Made by a program: the position numbers and the translations under genes. The notes under the pieces were generated by a model, which did not search any database, was not told the origin of the DNA, and saw nothing but the letters and a program-made list of their open reading frames with translations. Positions 18,201 through 25,464 of a stretch of 64,000 bases of DNA are shown here, piece after piece. Origin of the DNA: an uncultured Prevotellaceae bacterium. Its GTDB lineage: Bacteria; Bacteroidota; Bacteroidia; Bacteroidales; Muribaculaceae. Within the stretch, counting starts at the first letter, position 1; every line of letters begins with the position of its first letter. Location: the NCBI GenBank assembly GCA_937916085.1, contig CALGGO010000112.1, positions 1 to 64,000 of the forward strand, in the 5' to 3' direction.

Positions 18201-19418
18201 ATGAAACACTTGAAAATATTGCTTATTTTACTTTTCTTAAGCACTTTAGCTTGCAAGGCACAGGTGACGACCTGCAACGAGATATGTCCCAATTCCTTAC
18301 AGCCTGAGATGGTGGTGGTGGGTGCTGAGCGCACCGCAGACTACCTGTCCCTGCTCAAGGGCAAACGCATCGCGCTGCTGAGCAACCAGACGGGTGTGGT
18401 GGGATACCTTCACGACAAGCACACTCTCGACCTGATGCTTGAGATGGGGCTGAACGTCACTACAATCTTCTCGCCCGAGCACGGCTTCCGTGGCAATGCC
18501 GACGCCGGAGAACATGTGAAAAGCAGCATCGATGAGAAGACGGGCATACCCATCGCCTCGCTCTACGAGGGCAAGAGCCGCATGCCGAGCAAGGAGACTA
18601 TGGACCGCTTCGACGTTATTGTCACCGATATCCAAGACGTGGGTTTGCGATTCTACACCTATTATGTCACTATGGTAAACATGATGGATGCCGCCGCTGC
18701 CTACGACAAGGAGTTCATCGTCTTTGACCGCCCGAACCCCAACGGCATGACAGTTGATGGTCCCATCCTCGACATGAACCTCAAGAGCGGAGTAGGGTGG
18801 TTGCCCATCACTACCGTTCACGGCATGACAATGGGCGAGATAGCGCTCATGACTAACGGCGAGGGCTGGCTCAAAGACGGCAAGAAGATTAACCTCACTG
18901 TGATTCCGTGCAAGAACTACACGCACCAAACACGCTATAAGCTGCCTATCGCGCCATCGCCCAACTTGCCCAATATGCTTTCGATATACCTCTATCCTTC
19001 GACTTGCTACTTTGAGGGCACGCCCGTGAGCCTGGGTCGCGGCACCGACTGGCCCTTCCAAGTATATGGTCACCCCGACATGAAGGGTTATGGCTTCTCG
19101 TTCACCCCTGAGAGCCGCCCCGGTGCCAAGACACCACCGCAGATGGACAAACTGTGCCACGGCGTGGACCTGCACAACCTCGATGCCGAGGATGTGATAG
19201 CCCAGGGCATGAACCTCGAATATGTGATTGATGCCTATAACAACTTGAAAATCGGTGACAAGTTCTTCACGCCGTTCTTCGATAAGTTGGCTGGCCAGAC
19301 CTATATCCGCGAGATGATTCAGCAAGGCAAGACTGCCGCCGAAATCCGCGCCCGCTGGCAGGACGATGTGAAGCGCTTCAAAGAGCAACGCCGCCCCTAT
19401 CTGCTTTATCCGGAGTGA
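18201..19418 (+). CDS. namZ: Exo-beta-N-acetylmuramidase NamZ-like (DUF1343) lipoprotein
   Basis: DUF1343 proteins such as NamZ remove terminal MurNAc from peptidoglycan fragments during cell-wall recycling. The 405-residue protein has lipoprotein Cys18 (STLAC), then the family hallmarks LLSNQTG, TTIFSPEHGFRG, DIQDVGLRFYTYY and FDRPNPNGM. The Glu in SPEHGF is the expected catalytic residue by analogy with characterised NamZ. The length matches the family. A sodium/solute symporter follows 104 bases later, possibly the importer of released amino sugar. Confidence 0.88.
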   Translation: MKHLKILLILLFLSTLACKAQVTTCNEICPNSLQPEMVVVGAERTADYLSLLKGKRIALLSNQTGVVGYLHDKHTLDLMLEMGLNVTTIFSPEHGFRGNADAGEHVKSSIDEKTGIPIASLYEGKSRMPSKETMDRFDVIVTDIQDVGLRFYTYYVTMVNMMDAAAAYDKEFIVFDRPNPNGMTVDGPILDMNLKSGVGWLPITTVHGMTMGEIALMTNGEGWLKDGKKINLTVIPCKNYTHQTRYKLPIAPSPNLPNMLSIYLYPSTCYFEGTPVSLGRGTDWPFQVYGHPDMKGYGFSFTPESRPGAKTPPQMDKLCHGVDLHNLDAEDVIAQGMNLEYVIDAYNNLKIGDKFFTPFFDKLAGQTYIREMIQQGKTAAEIRARWQDDVKRFKEQRRPYLLYPE

Positions 19419-19479
19419 GTGGAGAGTTTAGCTAACAAGCTGACAAGGAACAAGCAAACAAGGCAATAGTGGAGAGGGA

Positions 19480-19520
19480 AGAGAACTCCGATCCCCGATA
19501 AACGAATAACGATAAACGAA
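19480..19520. repeat. Degenerate GATCCCCGATAAACGA-type array
   Basis: Repeated CGATCCCCGATAAACGAATA-like words lie directly before the symporter start codon at 19523. Similar sequence recurs at 59224-59277 and, in frame, inside aroA at 32831-32870. Confidence 0.65.
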
Positions 19521-19522
19521 CA

Positions 19523-20974
19523 ATGACTACTCCTTGGATTATTATCGCCACAATAGTTGGCTATTTCATTCTGCTGTTTTTGATTTCATGGTTTGCCACT
19601 CGCAAGAGCGACAGCAAGGACGCTCTCACTGGCGGCAACAAAGCACCGTGGTTCATCGTGGCAATCGCCATGATAGGCGCGCCCATCTCGGGCGTGACAT
19701 TCATCTCGGTGCCGGGCATGGTGCTCGCCAAAGGTTACAGCTACCTGCAGATGGTGCTTGGCTTCCTCGTGGGCTACTTTGTGATTGCCTACGTGCTAAT
19801 ACCTTTGTTCTATAAACGCCACTTGGTGTCGATTTACGGCTACCTAGAGGAGCGCTTCGGCAGCGACACCCACAAGACGGGAGCCTGGTTCTTCTTCATC
19901 AGCAAGATGCTGGGAGCCGCCGTCAGGTTCTATGTGGTGTGCGTGACGCTGCAGCTGCTGGTCTTTGACGCATTGGGCATACCATTTGTGTTGAACGTTA
20001 TCGTCACTACCGCCCTCATCTTCCTCTATACCCTGCAAGGCGGTGTGAAGACGGTGATATGGACCGACACCCTCAAGAGTTTCTGCCTCATCGCCAGCGT
20101 GGTGCTCTGCATCTATTTTATCGCCAAGGGCTTAGGGTATGACTTCGGAGAGATGTGCAAAGCGGTGTCTAGCGATGAGAGTTCGCGCATCTTCTTCTTC
20201 GACAACCCCAAAGAAGGCACCTACTTCTGGAAGCAATTTATAGGCGGCATCTTCATGGCAATCGCCATGACCGGTCTCGACCAGGACATGATGCAGCGCA
20301 CGCTCGCCAGTCCCAACGCCAAAGAGTCGCAGAAGGGTATGATAGTGAGTGGCATAACGCAAATCTTTGTGATTGGGCTGTTCCTGATTTTGGGTACTCT
20401 TCTCTCGATGTATGCCAAGTCTAAAGGCATGGCGATGCCCGAGAAGAGTGACGAGCTCTTTGGCTCAGTGATCTGGAGCGATGGCATACCTGTGATAGCT
20501 GGCATCTTCTTTATCATTGGGCTTATCGCCGCCGCTTACTCGGCAGCCGGCTCTGCCCTCACCTCTCTTACCACCTCGTTCACAGTAGATATTCTCGGTG
20601 CCGACAAGAAGCAAGACGAGAAAAAGCTTGCCTCGACCCGCAAGTTAGTCCATGTGGCTATGGCAGTGGGCATGGGCATTGTGATTATCGTGTTCTACTT
20701 CCTCAGCAACAGCGACGCCATCAGTGCCGTCTATTCCATCGCCAGCTACACCTACGGTCCCATCCTCGGTCTCTTTGCCTACGGCATGATGTGCAAGGCT
20801 GGTGTCAAGGACAAGATGGTGCCCATCGTGTGCATCGCCGCGCCTGTCCTGAGCTGGGTAATCCAGTGGTGGCTCAAGCAACAGTTTGACTACACCATTG
20901 GTTTCGAGCTGCTGCTGCTCAACGCCGCCCTCACTATGCTGGGGCTGGTGATTTTCAAGAAGAGGGCTCAATAA
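19523..20974 (+). CDS. Sodium/solute symporter (SSS family)
   Basis: A 483-residue integral membrane protein with about 13 hydrophobic segments from residue 5 onward. It carries the SSS-type pattern LTGGNKAPWFIVAIAMIGAPISGVTFISVPG and the GLDQDMMQRTLASPNAKES segment (about 250-268). It probably couples inward sodium flow to uptake of a sugar or amino sugar. Tannerella MurT, a MurNAc transporter, belongs to this superfamily, so proximity to the NamZ-like gene makes MurNAc or GlcNAc a reasonable but unproven substrate. Confidence 0.85.
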   Translation: MTTPWIIIATIVGYFILLFLISWFATRKSDSKDALTGGNKAPWFIVAIAMIGAPISGVTFISVPGMVLAKGYSYLQMVLGFLVGYFVIAYVLIPLFYKRHLVSIYGYLEERFGSDTHKTGAWFFFISKMLGAAVRFYVVCVTLQLLVFDALGIPFVLNVIVTTALIFLYTLQGGVKTVIWTDTLKSFCLIASVVLCIYFIAKGLGYDFGEMCKAVSSDESSRIFFFDNPKEGTYFWKQFIGGIFMAIAMTGLDQDMMQRTLASPNAKESQKGMIVSGITQIFVIGLFLILGTLLSMYAKSKGMAMPEKSDELFGSVIWSDGIPVIAGIFFIIGLIAAAYSAAGSALTSLTTSFTVDILGADKKQDEKKLASTRKLVHVAMAVGMGIVIIVFYFLSNSDAISAVYSIASYTYGPILGLFAYGMMCKAGVKDKMVPIVCIAAPVLSWVIQWWLKQQFDYTIGFELLLLNAALTMLGLVIFKKRAQ

Positions 20975-21068
20975 GTTGAGAGTGTGTTGCGTTGACAACG
21001 CAACATACAGGACTGAAAACAGAAAATAGAAAACAGAGAACTAGTAACTGAAAACTGATAACTAACAA

Positions 21069-21983
21069 ATGGCTAAAAACCTAATTGCTAAATATATATG
21101 GATAGTCGATACCATTGAGCGGCATGGGGCTATTTCGCTTGAAATGCTCAATGAGCTGTGGAAGCAGAGCACGTTCGGCGACGGCAACCCATTGCCGCGG
21201 CGCTCGTTCTACAACTACCGCACCGGCATTGCCGACACGCTGGGCATAGACATAGAGTTCAATAAATCGACCTACGAATACTTTATCGCCCACGACGGCA
21301 CCGAGAGTGGCAGCAAGCGTCAGCAGTGGCTGCTCGACTCCATGTCGATTAGCGGCACGGTGAGCAGCTCGGCCGACTTGTCGTCGCGCATCATTCTAGA
21401 GAATGTGCCGTCGGCTCGCGAGTTCCTGCCCATTATTATTGATGCCATGCGTCATAACATGCGCATTAAGTTCAGCTACAAGAGCTACAAACGTGCTAAC
21501 CAGCAGAATGGCATTGTCATAGAGCCTTATTTCGTCAAGATTTTCAACCAGCTTTGGTATGTGATAGGTTACAATATCGCCGACAAGAAAATCAAGACCT
21601 ACTCGCTCGACCGTATGTCGAATGTAAACATCACCGATATCGCTTTTGAGATGCCCGAAGACTTCGTTCCAGAGGACTTTTTTGCCGACTGCTATGGCAT
21701 CACCACCAATCAGGCTGAGCCCAAGCGCATCGCTATCAAGGCTGAGCCCACGCAGGCCAAATATCTCAGGGCATTGCCTTTGCACCCTTCGCAGCAGGAG
21801 GAGCTGCACGACAATTACTCGATTTTCCGGTACAAGATGCGCAACACCTATGACCTGCGTGAGCGCCTTCTCTCGCATGGCAGCAGCATCGAGGTGCTCG
21901 AGCCGCCAGAACTGAAAGCGCAAATCGTTGACGAGATGAAAAAGGCACTCGACAACTACGATAAAAAAGAACAAAACCAATAA
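21069..21983 (+). CDS. WYL-domain transcriptional regulator
   Basis: A 304-residue cytoplasmic protein. Residues 1-80 are a winged-helix-like DNA-binding region (IVDTIERHGAISLEMLNELW). Residues about 125-215 form the WYL domain with IKFSYKSYKRANQ and the name motif LWYVIGY. A C-terminal WCX-like extension (about 220-300) follows. WYL proteins sense nucleic acids or other ligands and often control stress or defence genes, but no defence locus is adjacent here. It is preceded by a degenerate 7-bp AAACAGA/ACTGATA array. Confidence 0.85.
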   Translation: MAKNLIAKYIWIVDTIERHGAISLEMLNELWKQSTFGDGNPLPRRSFYNYRTGIADTLGIDIEFNKSTYEYFIAHDGTESGSKRQQWLLDSMSISGTVSSSADLSSRIILENVPSAREFLPIIIDAMRHNMRIKFSYKSYKRANQQNGIVIEPYFVKIFNQLWYVIGYNIADKKIKTYSLDRMSNVNITDIAFEMPEDFVPEDFFADCYGITTNQAEPKRIAIKAEPTQAKYLRALPLHPSQQEELHDNYSIFRYKMRNTYDLRERLLSHGSSIEVLEPPELKAQIVDEMKKALDNYDKKEQNQ

Positions 21984-22032
21984 TTAGTATAATTTTGCGT
22001 CTATGGGCAATGTTTTTGCTCATGTGGCATAT

Positions 22033-22040
22033 TAACTTTG
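22033..22040 (+). promoter_or_regulatory. Promoter -7 box before bcp
   Basis: TAACTTTG at 22033-22040 lies 24 bases before the bcp ATG. A second candidate, TAATTTTG, lies at 21990-21997. Confidence 0.55.
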
Positions 22041-22063
22041 CAACATCAAATTAAACTTACATT

Positions 22064-22519
22064 ATGAAAATTGGAGACAAAATACCCGAGATTCTGGGCA
22101 CCGACGCTCAAGGCAACGTGATTAAGGCGAGCGACTTCGCTGGCAAGAAACTGGTGATATATTTCTATCCCAAAGATAACACCCCTGGTTGCACCGCCGA
22201 GGCGTGCAGCCTGAGCGAAGGCTACGGCAAGCTGCTCAAAGCGGGATTTGCCATTGTGGGAGTGAGCAAAGACAGTGCGGCTTCACACGAGAAGTTTGCC
22301 GCCAAGCACAATCTTCCCTTCCCGCTTATCGCCGATGTGGAGTTGACGCTGAACCAGGCTTTTGGCGTGTGGCAAGAGAAGAAGATGGCGGGCCGCACCT
22401 ATATGGGCACTGTGCGCACCACCTTCATTGCCGACGAGCAAGGCACCATCACCCACATCATCAACAAGGTGAACACCAAAGACAGCGCCAATCAGATTTT
22501 AGCGCTTTTTGCTGATTAG
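22064..22519 (+). CDS. bcp: Thioredoxin-dependent thiol peroxidase (Bcp/PrxQ)
   Basis: This peroxiredoxin reduces hydroperoxides using thioredoxin. The 151-residue length is typical. The motif YFYPKDNTPGCTAEACSL places the peroxidatic Cys at about residue 45 and a second Cys five residues later, as in atypical two-cysteine PrxQ enzymes. RTTFIADEQGTI near the C terminus is the usual last strand. It has its own promoter-like box and lies 67 bases before recA. Confidence 0.95.
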   Translation: MKIGDKIPEILGTDAQGNVIKASDFAGKKLVIYFYPKDNTPGCTAEACSLSEGYGKLLKAGFAIVGVSKDSAASHEKFAAKHNLPFPLIADVELTLNQAFGVWQEKKMAGRTYMGTVRTTFIADEQGTITHIINKVNTKDSANQILALFAD

Positions 22520-22586
22520 TTGACGCTTCGCACCTATATAGAGATTAGTGAAGAAAATATTAAAGTAATAAATAACTGATATAGCT

Positions 22587-23645
22587 ATGAATGAAGAAAT
22601 TTTAAACAACGAAGGGATTGTGGAGCAGCCCCAGCGCGTCGCTCCCTCGCCCGAGAAGCTCAAAGCCCTGCAAGTGGCGATGGACAAGATTGACAAGACC
22701 TACGGCCGTGGCTCAATTATGAAACTCGGCGATGATAACATCGAGAACGTGGAAGTGATTCCCACTGGCTCTATTGGCCTTGACTACGCCCTGGGCGTGG
22801 GAGGTTATCCACGTGGACGCATCATCGAGATTTACGGACCTGAATCCAGCGGTAAGACCACACTTGCCATCCATGCCATTGCTGAGGCTCAGAAGGCAGG
22901 AGGCATTGCCGCAATTATCGACGCCGAGCACGCTTTCGACCGCTTCTATGCCGAATCGCTGGGCGTTGATGTCAACAACCTGTGGATAGCACAGCCCGAC
23001 AACGGTGAGCAGGCTCTCGAGATTGCCGACCAGCTCATCCGCTCCTCGGCTGTTGACATCGTGGTCATCGACTCGGTGGCAGCCCTCACTCCCAAGGCCG
23101 AAATCGAGGGTGAGATGGGCGAGAGCAAGATGGGTCTGCAGGCACGACTCATGTCGCAGGCGCTGCGCAAACTCACCGCCACCATCTCTAAGACCAACAC
23201 CACCTGCATCTTCATCAACCAGCTTCGCGAGAAGCTCGGCGTGATGTTTGGCAATCCTGAGACCACCACTGGTGGCAACGCCCTCAAGTTCTATGCCTCG
23301 GTGCGCATCGACATCCGTCGCATTGGGCAACTCAAAGACGGTGAGCAGGTGATTGGAAACCTCACCCGAGTAAAGGTTGTTAAGAACAAGGTGGCACCGC
23401 CATTCCGTAAGGCAGAGTTTGAGATTCTCTTTGGCAAGGGCATCTCACGCACTGGCGAGATTCTTGACCTCGGCATCCAGTTTGGCATCATCAACAAGAG
23501 TGGCGCCTGGCTGTCGTATGAAGGCACCAAGTTCCAGGGTCGTGACAATGCCAAGCAGATGATTGAGGACAACCCCGAACTCGCCGAAGAACTAGAGACC
23601 AAAATCTTTGAAGCCATGAAAAACCCGTCGGAGAAGAAGAGATAA
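22587..23645 (+). CDS. recA: Recombinase RecA
   Basis: RecA forms the filament for homologous recombination and triggers LexA cleavage. The 352-residue protein contains Walker A GPESSGKTT (about residues 85-93), the VVIDSVAAL Walker B strand, the L1/L2 DNA-binding loops (EGEMGESKMG; GVMFGNPETTTGGNALKFY) and an acidic C terminus. No SOS-type operator was recognised upstream. It ends in a perfect terminator shared with the convergent gene. Confidence 0.98.
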   Translation: MNEEILNNEGIVEQPQRVAPSPEKLKALQVAMDKIDKTYGRGSIMKLGDDNIENVEVIPTGSIGLDYALGVGGYPRGRIIEIYGPESSGKTTLAIHAIAEAQKAGGIAAIIDAEHAFDRFYAESLGVDVNNLWIAQPDNGEQALEIADQLIRSSAVDIVVIDSVAALTPKAEIEGEMGESKMGLQARLMSQALRKLTATISKTNTTCIFINQLREKLGVMFGNPETTTGGNALKFYASVRIDIRRIGQLKDGEQVIGNLTRVKVVKNKVAPPFRKAEFEILFGKGISRTGEILDLGIQFGIINKSGAWLSYEGTKFQGRDNAKQMIEDNPELAEELETKIFEAMKNPSEKKR

Positions 23646-23681
23646 CCACTCATCTTCACCACACAATGTGTTCGAACAATC

Positions 23682-23722
23682 AATGCGGTGCGTGGCTATT
23701 TGTGCCACGCACCGCATTACTG
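23682..23722. terminator. Terminator between convergent recA and coiled-coil gene
   Basis: AATGCGGTGCGTGGC (23682-23696) pairs perfectly with GCCACGCACCGCATT (23704-23718) around a 7-base loop. The T run on the recA side is interrupted (ACTGTTTTT), and the minus-strand side is weaker. Confidence 0.85.
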
Positions 23723-23749
23723 TTTTTACCGCTAACCAGTGCGAAATGA

Positions 23750-24157
23750 TTAATGGTTGTATCCGTCGTTGACGATGATGCCATCCATCTGGTCGAGGAC
23801 ACGTTTGGCTTCCAAAGTCTTCTGCTGTGCCTTATTGGCTTTTTCAACAGCCTTGTTGTAGTCGTTGCGTGCGTTCTCGGTCTTCTTTTGGGCGTCTTTT
23901 ACCTTGTTCTCGGCATCTTTCACCTTGTTTTGTGCCTTCTCGAGGTTTTTCTCGGCGTCGGTAATCTTTTTCTGAGCTTTCTCAACGTCCTTCTTGGCTT
24001 TCACCTCGTCTTTGAGGGCGTCGTTATACTTCTTCATAGCCTCGGTCTTAGCCTTTGTCTCCTTAGAGAGTTGGTCGAGGTCGTCTTTGGGAGTCATTGC
24101 GTTAGCTCCCACAGCAAATGCGAAAATCATTGCTGCCAGTAATGCTAATTTCTTCAT
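23750..24157 (-). CDS. Small exported coiled-coil protein
   Basis: A 135-residue protein with a clear signal peptide (1-20, ending VGANA). The mature part (about 25-120) is one continuous Lys/Ala/Glu/Asp-rich heptad coiled coil (KNLEKAQNKVKDAENKVKD). No enzyme motif is seen. It resembles small periplasmic coiled-coil proteins of unknown role. It faces rnhB across a perfect 18-bp inverted repeat that contains both promoters, suggesting shared control. Confidence 0.75.
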   Translation of the reverse strand: MKKLALLAAMIFAFAVGANAMTPKDDLDQLSKETKAKTEAMKKYNDALKDEVKAKKDVEKAQKKITDAEKNLEKAQNKVKDAENKVKDAQKKTENARNDYNKAVEKANKAQQKTLEAKRVLDQMDGIIVNDGYNH

Positions 24158-24222
24158 GTCTATAAAAATTAAAAAGTTAATAATCTAAGTCTTTGTTTCG
24201 GTGTCTATTATCAATCACCGCA

Positions 24223-24263
24223 CAAAGGTACATAAAAAATCACGAATTTTTTATGTACCTTTG
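24223..24263. promoter_or_regulatory. Divergent promoters inside a perfect inverted repeat
   Basis: CAAAGGTACATAAAAAAT (24223-24240) and ATTTTTTATGTACCTTTG (24246-24263) form a perfect 18-bp inverted repeat around CACGA. Each arm contains a -7 box TACCTTTG, one reading toward the coiled-coil gene and one toward rnhB. The symmetry could also be a dimeric regulator's operator. Confidence 0.75.
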
Positions 24264-24302
24264 CAAAAAAAAATACTCAGAGCTAAAAACTGACTATTCA
24301 CG

Positions 24303-24899
24303 ATGCTACAAAAATACTTAGAGCAGGGCCGCATTGAGGCGGGATGTGACGAGGCTGGGCGTGGCTGCCTGGCGGGACCTGTCACGGCGGCTGCGGTGAT
24401 ATTGCCGCCCGATTTTGAGAACGAATTGCTCAACGACAGCAAGCAGCTTAGCGAGCACCAGCGCGACTTGCTGCGCCCCATTATCGAGCGTGAGGCTCTG
24501 GCGTGGGCGGTGGCGATGGTGTCGCCCGAGGAGATTGACCGCATCAACATCCTTAAGGCGTCGATAACCGCTATGCACCGTGCTCTCGACCAGCTCTCCA
24601 TGCGTCCCGAGCACATCCTCGTTGATGGCAACCGTTTTTATCCATATGGCGACATACCCTTCACCACCGTGATAAAGGGCGACGGCAAGATGATGAGCAT
24701 CGCAGCCGCCAGTGTTCTCGCCAAGACTCACCGTGACGAGTATATGCGCAAGATTGCCGAGGAGTTCCCTCACTACAACTGGGCGAGAAACAAGGGCTAT
24801 CCCACCAAAGACCACCGTGCCGCAATTGTCGCTCACGGCATCAGCCCCTACCACCGCAAGAGTTTCAATTTGGTTGGACAATTATCACTTTTTGATTAA
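24303..24899 (+). CDS. rnhB: Ribonuclease HII
   Basis: RNase HII cuts RNA in RNA-DNA hybrids, including single embedded ribonucleotides. The 198-residue protein has the acidic active-site pattern starting GCDEAGRGCLAGPVTAAAV (residues 14-32, Asp16 and Glu17), ILVDGN (about 100-105) and a later Asp in the THRDEY helix. The length is normal. The Nudix gene begins 2 bases after the stop, so the two are translationally close. Confidence 0.95.
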   Translation: MLQKYLEQGRIEAGCDEAGRGCLAGPVTAAAVILPPDFENELLNDSKQLSEHQRDLLRPIIEREALAWAVAMVSPEEIDRINILKASITAMHRALDQLSMRPEHILVDGNRFYPYGDIPFTTVIKGDGKMMSIAAASVLAKTHRDEYMRKIAEEFPHYNWARNKGYPTKDHRAAIVAHGISPYHRKSFNLVGQLSLFD

Positions 24900-24901
24900 C
24901 G

Positions 24902-25297
24902 ATGACGATACGCAAACGCATAGAGGTAGTGGCGGCAATCATCCGTGATGCTGAGGGGCGCATTTTTGCCACACAGCGTGGCTATGGAGCCATGAAGGAT
25001 GGCTGGGAGTTTCCTGGTGGCAAGATGGAGGCGGGCGAGACGCCCGAGCAGGCTCTGAAACGTGAAATCAGCGAGGAACTGGCGGCAGAGATTGCTGTGG
25101 ATGATTTCCTGTGTACTGTGGAATGGGACTATCCCGATTTCCACCTTACGATGCACTGCTACTGGTGCCGTGTGGAGAGCGGCACGCTCACTCTAAAGGA
25201 ACACGAGGCCGCCCGCTGGCTCACCATCGACCAACTCGACACAGTAGATTGGCTCCCTGCCGACAGAGAAGTCGTTGCGAAGATTAATATGGAATAA
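24902..25297 (+). CDS. Nudix hydrolase, MutT/NudG-like
   Basis: A 131-residue enzyme likely to hydrolyse oxidised or modified nucleoside triphosphates. The Nudix box GGKMEAGETPEQALKREIS plus EEL (about residues 38-59) fits G-x5-E-x7-RE-x2-EE, except that the usual final Gly is Ala. The WEFPGGK lead-in and C-terminal WLTIDQLDTVDWLPAD are typical of MutT/NudG. It is coupled to rnhB. Its stop is immediately followed by a 7-bp tandem array. Confidence 0.9.
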   Translation: MTIRKRIEVVAAIIRDAEGRIFATQRGYGAMKDGWEFPGGKMEAGETPEQALKREISEELAAEIAVDDFLCTVEWDYPDFHLTMHCYWCRVESGTLTLKEHEAARWLTIDQLDTVDWLPADREVVAKINME

Positions 25298-25368
25298 GTG
25301 TTAAGTGTTAAGTGTTAAGTATTAAGTATTAAGTATTAAGTATTAAGTATTAAGTATTAAGTATTAAG
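25295..25368. repeat. 7-bp tandem array (AAGTGTT/AAGTATT)
   Basis: About ten copies of TTAAGTA or TTAAGTG begin within the TAA stop codon of the Nudix gene. The complementary word AACACTT forms another array at 35471-35519. Confidence 0.9.
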
Positions 25369-25380
25369 GTGTCTATAAAA

Positions 25381-25464
25381 CCTATCCATTCCTAGTCATT
25401 CCTAGTCATTCCTAGCTACTCCTAGCTACTCCTAGTCACTCCTAGTCACTCCTAGTCACTCCTA
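25381..25464. repeat. 10-bp tandem array (CCTAGTCATT/CCTAGTCACT)
   Basis: Eight consecutive 10-bp units (25381-25460) with small sequence drift, ending in a partial unit whose CTA is the complement of the sulfatase TAG stop codon. The array is therefore tightly joined to the coding sequence. Confidence 0.92.
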
